64,000 nucleotides of DNA, taken from contig NC_084800.1 of the NCBI RefSeq assembly GCF_963169125.1, positions 142,224,397-142,288,396 on the forward strand, in the 5' to 3' direction. Below, one piece after another: positions 21,846-33,584 of the stretch. Numbering within the stretch: position 1 is the first letter of the stretch; the number at the start of each line of letters is the position of its first letter. The stretch comes from Humulus lupulus (taxonomy: Eukaryota > Streptophyta > Magnoliopsida > Rosales > Cannabaceae). Below the pieces are notes generated by a model. That model did not search any database, had not been told where the DNA came from, and saw only the letters and a program-made list of their open reading frames with translations. The position numbers and the translations under genes were made by a program.

Positions 21846-24437
21846 TGTAATGACCCAAAATAGCTAATAACGCTTAAGGGCCTTGATTAGTGTGTCGGGA
21901 GGGCATAATCGGTATCTATGTGAATTAATAATTTAATGCATGATTATGTGGCATGCATGATTATATGATTATATGGATGTGAATAAATGCATGTTTATGA
22001 GTATTAAATGTGCATGTGGGCCCTGTTTAGCTTTCAATGGAATATTTGTAATTTTGGCCTATTGAGGGCATAAAATGTGATTATATGTGATAAATTGTTA
22101 AGACCACATTATTATGTGGATACATTTGCAGCATGTGGCTCGAGATGGTCCTAGTGAGCGGATTGGCGAAATAGTCACAGCGGGGAGTTATACCCAGCAT
22201 GGGGTAGCCGAGGGTATTTTTGGGAATTTAGAGAATGTATTGGGGATTATTAGACATTGGGAAAAATGATTGATGATAAATTGGATGACGGAATGAATTG
22301 GTGGTTCATAGGAACATTTGAGGAATTAGTTGGAATTGGGAGTGAAATGATCTTTTTACCGCTAGGAGTCATTTGAGGATTAGTTAAATTAGAGGGGCAT
22401 CTTGGTCTTTGGTCTAAGTAACATACTCAGAAATTTAGGAAAACAAAAGAGAAGAAACTAGAAACTAAAGGAACTTTCAGCTCACCCTCTCTCACCTCAC
22501 GTAATCCCTCTCTTTCACTCTTTTTTGTGAAACATTGAAGCTGTGAATTAGAGATGGAAACAAAGGCATCAGAATAAGCATTCTCTTATTTTTTTTTTCC
22601 TCTCTCCCATATCCCTCTCTCTCTCTTGAGGTTTTTGCCATCTTGGAAGAGGAAAACTTGGGAGAGTGTAGAGTCAAGCTAGGATCATCTTGGGAACCAT
22701 TGAGCAGTCATCAAGGTAACGAATTCAAACTTCAACCTCTGGAATTTCTGAGTTCTTGTTTTGTTTTTATGGTGATTTGGGCTTGAGAGTTTGAGTCTGG
22801 GTTTTAGGGAAAAAAGTTTGTTTTTGGTGGTTGCTGGAGGGAAAGGAAGAATTGGTGGTTGTTAAGGACCATCTAGAGGCTAGGGTCAAATGTCTCTTTG
22901 TGGTAATGATTTCTAGCCCTTGAATGTTCTGGGTTTTCTGGTTATCAGTGGGTGTTCTTGAGCTTGAAAGCTCAGTTTTGATTTCTGTGTTTGGTGAGGG
23001 TTTCAGCCAATTTTTTGATGTTATTAGGTTGATTTGGATGTGATATAGGGAACTGTGGACTCAATTTGGTGTTTGATTGATGATTGGAGTGAGTTCTTGG
23101 AGCATTGCCTCAGGGAAGTTCGAAGGGAGAAACCCAGAAATATTCATTTTTGGTGCTAGTGTTGTAGCGCTAGGTTGAGAGCGCTACAACACTAGGCTGT
23201 GTTTTTCTGGGGGTTTTGGGTTTTTGTCAATAGCGCTGTAGCGCCCACCTTGTAGAGTTGTAGCACTCCTCAGCCTCCTGAAATTGGTTTTTGGGTATTT
23301 TCTTATGGTTTTCGCTTGGGGGCTTGGGGGACAGGTTCACCACCTCGTTTGGTGGAAATTGGAGTCCCGAGAGCACGAGTTTGGTCCCGGGATTGACCTT
23401 TGGAATTCAAACTCATTGAAGTATCATTTATGGAATGACTAGGTGTATGCCAAGGCTCAGAGCAGGATCTTGCTCGCGGACTGTTCATAGTAACTAAAGC
23501 ACTCGGAATTAAAGGTAAGAAAACTACACTCTTTTTGTGTGGTGGTGATGGGACTAAGAGCTCCCTATATTTGAATGCAATTCTTGTATGATTATGGTAT
23601 GCCATGAGAGCATGAAATAAACGACCTAAGAGTGCCGAAATTGATATTTGCACACAGGGTGCGGCTCGGCCACTCGTAGTCGAGGTTAATTAAATAATCA
23701 TTGAGCTTGGCCTATGCGAGCTAGAGTCAGTGGGTTAAGCACTGGGTTCGGCCTAAGTGAGCTGGAGATAGTGGGTTAAATAGAGGGTGCGACCTAAGAG
23801 CGTCAACCCTGAGTATTGTATGACGATTATGTTATACTGTTTATTATGAATGTGATTACTATTATTAATCTGATATTGATTGCTTGTTGAATACCTAGAT
23901 GATAGACTGATGAATCTTTTCTTGTCGCCACTGATGTGTGCCTGTTATGGCCTCATAAATATTCGGTTAATATCTTATGAATTATTTCATTGTTTGGATT
24001 GTTTATGCTATGTGATATGGTTTTCTTGCTGGGCCTCGGCTCACGGGTGCTACGTGGTTTAGGTAATGGCAAGGGTAAGATGGTTCAACCATGAGTTGGA
24101 GAGCTCTAGGGGCGAGGTGTACATTGTCTGCAGCTCAGCCGCCAGGGTCGAGGGATTGTACAGGGACAGAAACCTAAAATATATATTTTGCAATTAGAGT
24201 GGCCTTGATTATTTAAAACTTTTGGAGATTTTGTAAATATGTCCTTTAAGCCCTGTTTTGGGATCCCATGTACCAAACATTTATTTTAATGAGAAATTAT
24301 CGTTTATGGCCAAAATATTTTGACCCTAACTTGTTTATTTTTGTAGGATCACATTTTTCATTTAAATGACTCGATTAGCAACTCTTGCACTATTTAAAAC
24401 ACACAGTGTGACGACTTTGGTTATCTAGGCTGTTACA
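21846..24437 (+). mobile_element. Family A LTR, complete copy
   Basis: 2592 bp from TGTAATGACCC to CTGTTACA. A polypurine tract precedes it and a primer site follows it, so it serves both as the 3' LTR of copy 1 and the 5' LTR of copy 2. It contains a CT-rich tract near 22590-22625 and a GCGC-motif cluster near 23155-23270. No gene; the 116-residue antisense frame at 23303-23653 lies inside LTR repeated three times in the window. Confidence 0.9.
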
Positions 24438-26156
24438 ACTTTGTATCAGAACGGTCTAGGTTTAAGGGTTCCTGAAGACTGGCTAGACATGTACACTTGC
24501 CGCTATAGACAAGCTCGACTCAAGGTTTTGTAATTGAATACATGAGATTATATGCCTAAGTGCATAAATGGAATATGAACGCATTAATTTGTATATTTAA
24601 TCAGGAGCATAAGATTCTGATAGGGCCTGGCCCTTGACTGCTGTGTGATAATATTGAGGCGTGCTCATTAGCATTGCTATTGCATGTGGATGAATATTTG
24701 GATAATGATATGCATAATAATTGTATGTGGTGAATTGTTTAAATTGAACTTATATGCTGTACCTGTTTATCGGTATATGGAAAGCGTGGTATGTATGAAT
24801 GTACCTAGTAGTACTGAAATTTGATAATTAATGCATAGTAAAGTAGATTGGTGTTTGATATGTTTTATGTGTGTTTGGTTATTGTGATTGTTTGGACCTG
24901 CCTGTGGGATGGTTCTGGATATGAACATCAAGGCAGAGGGGTTTAGTTGGTGATGGCAGATGGATTCAGATTGTTGATGCTCATAATGGGTGAATGGGCC
25001 TATTATTGTTCTAGTGAGGGTTGCAGATGATAGCAATGGTTCGCAAAGGTTCGCTGGTATGTGAGTAAGGCTATGAGATCTTATAGAGGAGACTAGATGG
25101 GAGAAACAACGAGTTCTATTATGGGGAAAAAGCTGCCTTGTATATCTTAATAGAAGGGTTACTAGTGTTGGTTTAACCTTAGGCTGGAGAAAGATAAATA
25201 ATTACTGTATGGAAGACTTTAGAGGCATTATCCCCTAGTTCAGAGGAAGGTTTGGATTTTCCTAAGGATTGATTAGTGTATTAGCATAGCTAATCCCATC
25301 CTTGATTACATGAAGATGATAGGTCATGACAGAGTGATTGCGCTCAATAGTTGTGGCAAAAGGATGCCCGGAAGTGGTACTCAGACCCAAAATGTTGTCA
25401 TAACGGGTTGAGAGGAATTCAGGCAGTGATTTAATAAAGAGGTTATAAAGACATAGTTTGAGTTGTGGAGGCTAATAAGTTTATGAACTTGGTTTAGAAT
25501 GGTTAGGCAACGACAATGAATGTCAATAAGTTTGGTGGGTTGGTCACTTTGCTTTGGAAGGTTATACAAGCAGATGTAGCCGGGAATGATGATTCACTTA
25601 AAGATTAAACTCTGGGATGGCCCAGAGCATCAGGGCCGCCCTAGTGCATGAGATTTTCATCTATGCTCACGTAGTAGGGATGGCCATGCTATTTAAGATA
25701 TAGGGAATGAGGTATGCGAAACGAATGTTGTAGGGCAAGAAATGAAGATGACGATATTCCCATTGTGGGATTTGGTAAGGACAGATGCTCAATAATTGGA
25801 ACATAAGAACCCCTTACTGTTCTTTGGCTCCTGGTTTCGACTGGAAGGGGTATAGTTTACAGGATAGCTGTCAGGACAGTGATGAGGCTTAGTGAGGTTA
25901 ATCAGTATGCATCAGAAGCAGGAGACTCCATCTGGAAAGATGCCAAGTAAGAACACGTTATCTACATCGAATGGTTTAGTACGTTAGGGAAGATTAGGGA
26001 TTGCCCAGGATTAGAGAATGAAATATTGGAATGCCTTGTTACATTTGAAGCCCGAGGCTTATTCCTCGGAGGTGACTGGTAGACTTGATAATCCTTGTTC
26101 TTGGTTACATAAGAAGCTAAAAGAGTTCGGTGTTGTGTATCTTCCAGGAAAGATTT
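24438..26156 (+). pseudogene. Family A internal region, copy 2, left part
   Basis: Starts with a primer site (ACTTTGTATCAGAACGG) and follows copy 1 (17126-18868) nearly base for base. It is cut off at 26156 by the 5' LTR of element B; the break corresponds to 18868 in copy 1. The family resumes at 43096. No gene is readable. Confidence 0.85.
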
Positions 26157-28918
26157 TGTAATGCCCCAAAATCCCTAATGAGGTTTAATGGTTGGATAAG
26201 TAGGCCGGGAGGGCCATAATTGATTTATTATGCCATTAAATGATTACGTGCATGTTTATGTGAATTATATTATAATATGATGTTAAATGCATGCATGTGG
26301 GTCCACATTTGATCATAGCGACATTTTGGTAATTTGCTCCATTGAGGGCGTAATTGTATATTTGTATGCATGTTGGTGAATCATTGATAATGACACATTA
26401 TAATGTGGATTTGTTTGAGCCATTAGGCATGAGAAGATCTTTGAGTGCAAGTTAGCGGTTTGGTCATAGCGGATTAAGTTCGGGGCTTGGGGTGAGTCTC
26501 GGGATAATTTGGTGATTAGAACATTACTAGGAATTAAAGGGTCATGGAATATGATTTATTGGTATTTGAGAATTTTGGGAATAACGGGAATTGGATGGTG
26601 TTTATTATTATTAACGAAATAGGCGGGAAAGGACGATTTTGCCCTTGGAGTCTGTTTAGAGTTTTAATTAGGCTTAGGGGCAACAAGGTATATTCACCCT
26701 AAGATTTATATTAGCCATTGAAGGCTGTAGAACCTTGCCAAAATAGAGCACCATTCTCTTATCTCCCATACATTATTTCTCTTCCTTTTCCTTTGAAATT
26801 TTGAGCCTAATTTGAGGAACCAAGCTAAGGATGTGGACCTTGAGGGCTTACGGTTGTGTTCCACCATTGAAGAGGGTTCAAAATTGAGCTTGAGGTAAGG
26901 TTCTAGCCATTAAAACTCTGGTTTGCTCTATTTTTCTATTGGATTTCAGCTTGGATTTATAAGTTGGATAATGGGAATTGATGGGAGTGTTTGGCTAGGT
27001 TTACTTCGGTTATGATGCCTAGGACTTATTTATATGGTTTTCAGGTTCATTTGGGAGTCTAAATGAGGTTTGGAATTGGTCTTTCAGATTGGAAATGGTG
27101 GTGTCGAAGGAGGGAAAAACCAGGGTTGAAAACCTTGGTTGTAGCGCTGTAGCGCCCAGGCGCCCTTTCACTCTGCCTATAGCGCTGGGGCGCTAAGGGG
27201 GTAGCACTATAGCGCTACCCTAATTTTCCAAATTCTTTTTTTATGCACTTTTGAGGATTTTTGGCTTGGGGTTTCAATTCCTAAGGCCCAAGATTGAATC
27301 TACTCACCGTTTGGGTACAATTCAAGGTCCGGGGAGTGAGGTTTAGGTCAAGAACCTTTTATTGTTGATTTTCATTAATGGAGGTTATAATTGGTTATGA
27401 CTAGGTAACCGCTAAGGAATAAAAAGGTTGATCATTCTCAAGGGTCATTCTTTGACTATTTCTCGCTCGAACTAGTGGTAAGAGAAATGTACCCCATCTG
27501 TGACATGCATGGTTATTATTGAGGCATGTTGAGTGTTTAAATGTGGACATTGATTGCATGTCAAATGCTTAGAAAATCTTGCTTACTTTTGAATGGCACT
27601 GGCTCATTAGTCAAAATCAACAATGGTGTCAGTAGTAACTGTGAAGTTGTGACTCATTAGTCAAGTTCAGCAGTAGTACTGAACACGGGTCGTATGGTAT
27701 TGACTTATAAGTCAAGAACGGTCTTAGCGTGTTTAACGCAAGCCGATAAATATTAGATCTAATTGACATCAGCATTGAATGACTTATCATGAGCATTAAT
27801 GCCAGACCGACCTTAAGTTCAATGAAAACTAAAAGCGCTTGTCTAGCCTAATGGCTAGTCACTTAGAGCCAGGGCCAGAAGGTCCAGGTGACTGCATTGT
27901 CACATGGCTATTGGTGCTGAGCCCACGTTAGTGACTCACTCATCAGTCACTCATCTGATTCACATTAGTGACTCACTCATCAGTCACTCATCTGATTCAC
28001 GTTAGTGACTCACTCATCAATCACTCATCTGATTCACGTTAGTGACTCCCTCATCAGTCACTCATCTGATTCACGTTAGTGACTCACTCATCAGTCACTT
28101 ATCTGGTTTAAGCTAGTGACTTTCTCATCAGCCACTCATCTGTTTAAGCTAGTGACTTACTCATCAGTCACTCATCTAGTTTAAGTTAGTGGCTTGCTCA
28201 TCAGTCACTCATCTGATTAGGGCTACAAACCCTAGCATGGTCGCCAAAACCTTGAAGTGATATTCACTGATCTGTTCAGTTCTATAAGCTCTGTATGATT
28301 GTCATGATCATCATTTTATATTATATACATGCAGTAATGAGCTTACTTGCTGAGCCTTGGCTCACGAGTATTATGTGGCGCAGGTAAAGGGAAATTAAAG
28401 CTCACCCAGCCTTGAGTGGAGAGCTTAGGTGGCGATGTGTACATATGCTGTCGCTTGACCACCATGGCCAAGGAGTTTCTCAGAGGAACTAGGGGTTAAC
28501 CTTGTTTTTGCCGCTTAGGTCGGAGGGTTGAAACTTGTACACTGTAATGCCCATTTTGGATTGTAAATAACTTGTAAACGCTTCTATGGGCCCATGAACA
28601 GTTTTATGTTTTAAATATAATATATCCTTTCCTTTTAATTGGTTTTGCACCTTAGCCTGTTAATAACACCTAGATGCACGTTTATAACCAAACGACTTGA
28701 TTAGCGTCTTAAGCACGATTCAAATCTCACAGTAACGGTCTTGGAGTAAGAATGGCGTTACAACTTGGTATCAGTGTGTGCCAAGGTTTAGGGTTACAAC
28801 TTGCACCTTAGCCTGTTAATAACACCTAGATGCACGTTTATAACCAAATGACTCGATTAGCGAGTTAAGCACGATTCAAATCTCATAGTAACGATCTTGG
28901 AGTAACTAGGGCATTACA
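26157..28918 (+). repeat. 5' LTR of element B with duplicated tail
   Basis: TGTAATGCCCC at 26157. The LTR proper ends GCGTTACA at 28762 (2606 bp). A 156-bp segment covering the LTR end and primer site is then repeated, giving a second end GCATTACA at 28918. It holds a 37-bp minisatellite (27924-28218) and a GCGC-motif cluster at about 27141-27220. It matches 39788-42310. Confidence 0.85.
27924..28218 (+). repeat. 37-bp minisatellite, 8 copies, in B 5' LTR
   Basis: Units of the form CACGTTAGTGACTCACTCAT plus CAGTCACTCATCTGATT follow head to tail over 295 bp. The later units diverge to GTTTAAGCTAGTGACTT. The 3' LTR holds 7 units. Confidence 0.9.
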
Positions 28919-28958
28919 ACTTGGTATCAGAGTGTGCCAAGGTTTAGGGTTCCTATAG
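28647..28958 (+). repeat. 156-bp tandem duplication across LTR end and primer site
   Basis: GCACCTTAGCCTGTTAATAA begins at 28647 and again at 28803. Each unit contains the LTR end (TTACA at 28762 and at 28918) and a TTGGTATCAG primer site, so the element has two LTR ends and two primer sites. Confidence 0.85.
28919..28937 (+). other. Primer-binding site of element B
   Basis: ACTTGGTATCAGAGTGTGCC directly after the second LTR end. The first copy at 28763 reads TTGGTATCAGTGTG. Initiator-Met tRNA type. Confidence 0.7.
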
Positions 28959-29001
28959 AATTGCTGGGCATATACACTCGTCACTGAAGTCAAGCTCGAC
29001 T

Positions 29002-29575
29002 CACTACTACAAAAACACATTTTTAGGACACTTTTTTATGACACTCACCTAAATGTGAGTCCTTAAAGAATTTGTTTTAGGACTCGCAGAGCGAGTCCTA
29101 AAAACTATGTGTGTCCTAAATGTTTGAGTTTTTTTTTTTTAAACAAACACCTCCTGGACTTTTTAGGACTCGCGTTGCGAGTCCTAAAAGAATGCTTTTA
29201 GGACTAGCATTGTGAGTCCTAAAAACTTATGTGTATCCTAAAAGTTTAAATTTAAAAAATTTCAAATTCCCTCCAATTTTCCTTAAAAATAGTTTTTAGG
29301 ACTCGCAATAAGTGTCATAAAAACATATGTGGGTCCTAAAAAACCTTTATAGAAAATTTAAGTGTAATATTAGTGGTAAATTTTAAGGACTCACTTTGGG
29401 TGTCCTAAAAACTTTTAAGTAAAAAAATGATAAATAAATCAATAAATTAAAGTTTTATTTTAATAACTAAATTAAAAAATAACAGATTTCTTTTATTTTT
29501 ATTTTTTAAAAAAAGAAAAGAAAATTTTATTTTATTTATTTGGGGTCCGAATATTGTATTTAAAAAAAAATACCT
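29002..29575 (+). mobile_element. Truncated CACTA transposon end
   Basis: Begins CACTACTACAAAAA, a typical CACTA terminal sequence, preceded by ACT. It is followed by a subterminal array of TTTTAGGACTCGC and its complement GCGAGTCCTAAAA (perfect hairpin arms around 29075-29107, more at about 29159-29225 and 29295-29405). No matching opposite end was found before sequence of element C starts near 29576, so only one end is left. The right limit is approximate. Confidence 0.75.
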
Positions 29576-32500
29576 TACCATGTCCTAGGTCGTGTTACTT
29601 TAACAGGACGCCAGCAACTGCCACCACGACCAACTTATCAGGGATTACACTTCCCTTAATATCTCGAGTATTCGCATAGTCAACGCTTAATTCTTTAAGA
29701 TATCTGATAAGCTTTCAGACTGCAATTCCTCTTGCAATCAACTGATAATTCTGGGTTCCCACTCTATTCTCTTTGTTCTCTAGTTTCTTTCCAAAATTTT
29801 AGAATACCATATGGTCTCAATTCAGTATCATCGGCGTTCTACCCTGAAACAAGTTCACTTGACCCAACTATAACAACTCCATCAACTGAGTTAAAACTTT
29901 TCATGTCCAAACACCTTACTTAAGGTCTAATGTGGTCTATTCCCACGATACACCACCGCATCACTTAACCCCTCAGTGACCAGAAGAAAACACTAGATTC
30001 TGTCACCCGCTCAACCCTCCTGGTACAACGTACCCTAGGAGATGGAACGATATCCATTCAGAATTCTCATTAATAAACCAAATCTAATTGGATCCCTCAT
30101 CCAATCCCGGTATCCTAACTTGTACCACCTTGGCAGGGTTCTTCCCTGCTTCAACCAAAGCCAACACTTCGGTTTCCATAGTTCAGTGACATTCACCAGC
30201 TAATCATTACCTACTAACGTTATGCCAATCTCAGTCGTTGCCTTGTCCACTCCATTACAATCTATGGCGTTGTTCCTTGACTGACACACGCCTCTCAGTT
30301 AGGAGTCCCGCCTCCAATTAAATTTCCCCTCGCTCAATCGAGGATTTCAAACACTGATCATCTGTCTGTTACTTTTCACCACATCTGGGCCTCAACGTTA
30401 TCTTTCTTACTAATACCCAATACTCAACCACCTTATGATATGCATAACTGTTAACTTAACGCTCCAAGTATATCAACCATGTTCATTCTTTCCCCTCCCA
30501 CAAGGTTCGATCCATCCTCGCGTCAATTTGCGCCTGGGCGTGCCCAACCCGTGATGCACTCCCACAATTACATATCCTCATCATAGATCAGGTCCTTTAT
30601 GCCATCACTCTATACTTAACCATATCACACACATATTCCAGCATCGCCAGATACCAATCCATTCTTACCTTGTCTTCTGAATTTTTCTGATTTGACACCA
30701 CTCATTCCGTCTAACCTCAAGTTTTACTGTTCTCCTCATCTCTGATGTAATTGTCTCCGGAGATACTTATGCAATAGATGACGCGCTTACCAGTCCTGTT
30801 ATGCTTTCTATTCTTCATATAGTCTTCGGTAGCTTCTTTGTGGCTTTGGATCGATTCTCCTCATACCTGGCCTTCTTCTTGTAGCTCTACCATGGGTACT
30901 CCTAACGACACCCAAACTGACATTTCATAGAACCTTACCTGTGACCCTGCCTCCTGGGTACTAACGTCTTCAGCTTAATAGCCATTTGCTCTCCATTTCC
31001 GTCTGGGAGTAATCCACATATACTGCTCGTGATCTTGAAGGGGACTTGCCTATACAATTCTTGTATTCTCCACTTTAAGAACTTACCTGTGATGTTGTAG
31101 CTTGAACCAGTCTAGAATCTTTGTTACCAACTCCTCACACCTTACTCAGTACAAAATAACAATTCCTGAAATGTCTCTTTCTTTGATCTCCAGCTAGTAA
31201 TAACCAAGTCGCAGATCAGCTCCTGGAGATATTGTCCCGTCTTGTACCCAACATCAAACTTTCCATTCTTAACTGACGACGCTAACAATCCCCACAGTAT
31301 AATGCTCTGGCAACTCCAAGGTCAACTTTCTTCGACTGCTCCAGTAATTCTTTCTGTCAACCGATACCATCTTTCTCAATATTCCTTATCCCAATCCTAT
31401 CTGTAGTCCGACCTTGAAGTGCCCCCAATCTTTCCTTATATACCCATATAATTTTTCCACTGGTCAGCTCAGTTTCCATCCAGTCTCATTAACATACTCC
31501 GGATGATATCCTCTACAATCCATGGTTATCAATTAACCGATTAACTTTCTCACTATGACTCAAGTTGAGGCTTCCTTAAGATGAACTCTGTTGTTATCAC
31601 TATGAACTTATTGATTACTTGTATCCCAATTCATCTGCGGAAGTTCTAATTCCTCCTTAATAAATATTACTATCTTCAGCCTCTCGCATAGCACCCTCGA
31701 GGCAAACTATCTATGCCTAACTCCCTCTTAGGACATTCTCAACACTGAGTTCTTCCAGTTTGTTACATGACCAAAGCATAAACCAGTCAGTTAAATACTC
31801 ATCCTCAAGGAATCAGCCTCGAACTTTGAATGTAACGAGGCATTCTAGTCTTTCGTTCCCTCAAAATGGGATATCCTTTATAATATTCCGAGTTATTTCA
31901 TATGGAAGCCATGCCCTCACCTGACCTCCTCCCAGGTGGCATCCTCTCCCTCATGTGCATACCCAAAACTAACCTCCCTGGTTCCTGTCACCATGTTGAT
32001 AACTACCTTTTTCAATCAGGCTTCTTTCCAATCTCAAATTTGGTGCCCAAGCACTGTCTGGGGTCCTTCTACCTCAAAAATTGAGAATCTGTCCTTGCTG
32101 CATTCTTTCAATAAAAGTACCATCTTATCAATAAGACTTTTCCCCCTTTCTGGCAAAACCAGAAGCCACAGAACTATCCGGGGTTCTTTTAACTCGATTA
32201 TCACGAATCTATCTTTACTACTCCATCAAAGGAAGCACTGCCATTGCAGTTCTGGCACTTATGCTCTATGCATCATTCCTCAGTCCTTCGAACAACATGG
32301 CCCTCCCCGCCATCCACATACAGACGATAAGTTCTTACATCAGAGTGGCCCAAATACCTTGGACTATTCCAGAGTTCAATCCTTAAATGGGTCACCATCA
32401 TTTCCAATTACATCCGTCAGTATCAATTTCCAAAATGAATTACCCAATTCACCAAACCCATTGATTTACACTGTTGTTACCCTATCACTCCAAACCAAGC

Positions 32501-33566
32501 TTATAAGCCCACCAGTCTCCACAGTTCAAACCATGTCTTTGTAACCTCTTCCATCAATTCACCATCGGAGTTCTTTCCAGCCCATTAAGCCAGTACCTCA
32601 GCCCGAGTACCATTTCCAGGCATCTCTCTGCCTTAACATTTAACACAACCCTCTAATCAGGATCTCTCATCCTCTTAACCAAGGGTGGAATTAACTCTGC
32701 CCATCTATTGATAAATTCCTTGACAGCCCGAACTCCCCTCAAAACCCGAGGATAACACCCTTTAAGCCTTTCATTTAATACCCTTTTCTGTCCATACCCT
32801 CACAGTAAGCCAACACTGGTAACCTTACTGTTAAAACATTGAAATCAGCTATTTCCCTAGAGAAATCCGCTGTTCTTCTATCCCATCTCAACTAACAAAC
32901 TCCACAGCTTACTCACACACTAGTGACCCTCTGCTGCTGCTTTCAGGGATAACTGGAGATCTCAACTCCAACTTATATCTAGAATCCCCCTTCAACACAA
33001 TGTCAGATCCACTTAACCATTCTAGGAATCAACAAATTGAGTTCACCTGCTACTACTGACCAAACTCCTCAGCCTAGTGGTTCACACTCTGAACCAATCC
33101 ACAACTAGATCCAAATAACCACAGTTATCATGCACACACAAAGCATATATAGGCCAAATTCACAATGATATATATTTAGCTACCAAATTTTAACACTAAC
33201 AAGTATACCCGAGTCTCAACATGCTTCATTCAAGCCAATAAGCATATATTACATACGAATTCAATTCAGACAATTAACCACATACACTCAATATGCAAAC
33301 CATTATCCCAATATTCATCCACATGCATAATAATGTTATTCAGCATGCTTTAATCTCAATCATGCAATAGCCAAGGGCCCAGCCCCAACAGTATCTCATG
33401 CATATGTCAACTCATTCCTCATGCTCCATATAAATAAGCAGGCAAACATGGCATTCAAACATAGGTTCAAACATGTCAATCAATCATACCAACCAACCCT
33501 GAGTCGAGCTTGTCACTGACAGCGAGCGTACATGTTCGGTCGATCTCCAGAACCAATAAACCTTGG

Positions 33567-33584
33567 CTCGCTCTGATACCAAGT
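33567..33584 (-). other. Primer-binding site of element C
   Basis: On the minus strand ACTTGGTATCAGAGCGAG, the best match in the window to the plant initiator-Met tRNA primer site. Confidence 0.8.

Noticed and set aside
23303..23653. 116-residue minus-strand frame, with similar ones at 1106-1333 and 44720-44947
   Set aside because: The similarity between the three comes from their being copies of one LTR; the frame length is not conserved and there is no domain.
27924..28218. CRISPR-like appearance of 37-bp repeats
   Set aside because: Repeats are directly adjacent with no unique spacers, both LTRs carry them, and the setting is plant retrotransposon DNA.
31936..32544. 202-residue plus-strand open frame, the longest outside recognisable pol genes in that area
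   Set aside because: It lies antisense to the decayed internal region of element C, has a biased Ser/Pro/Thr/Leu composition and no recognisable domain; an overlapping 60-codon frame has the same character.
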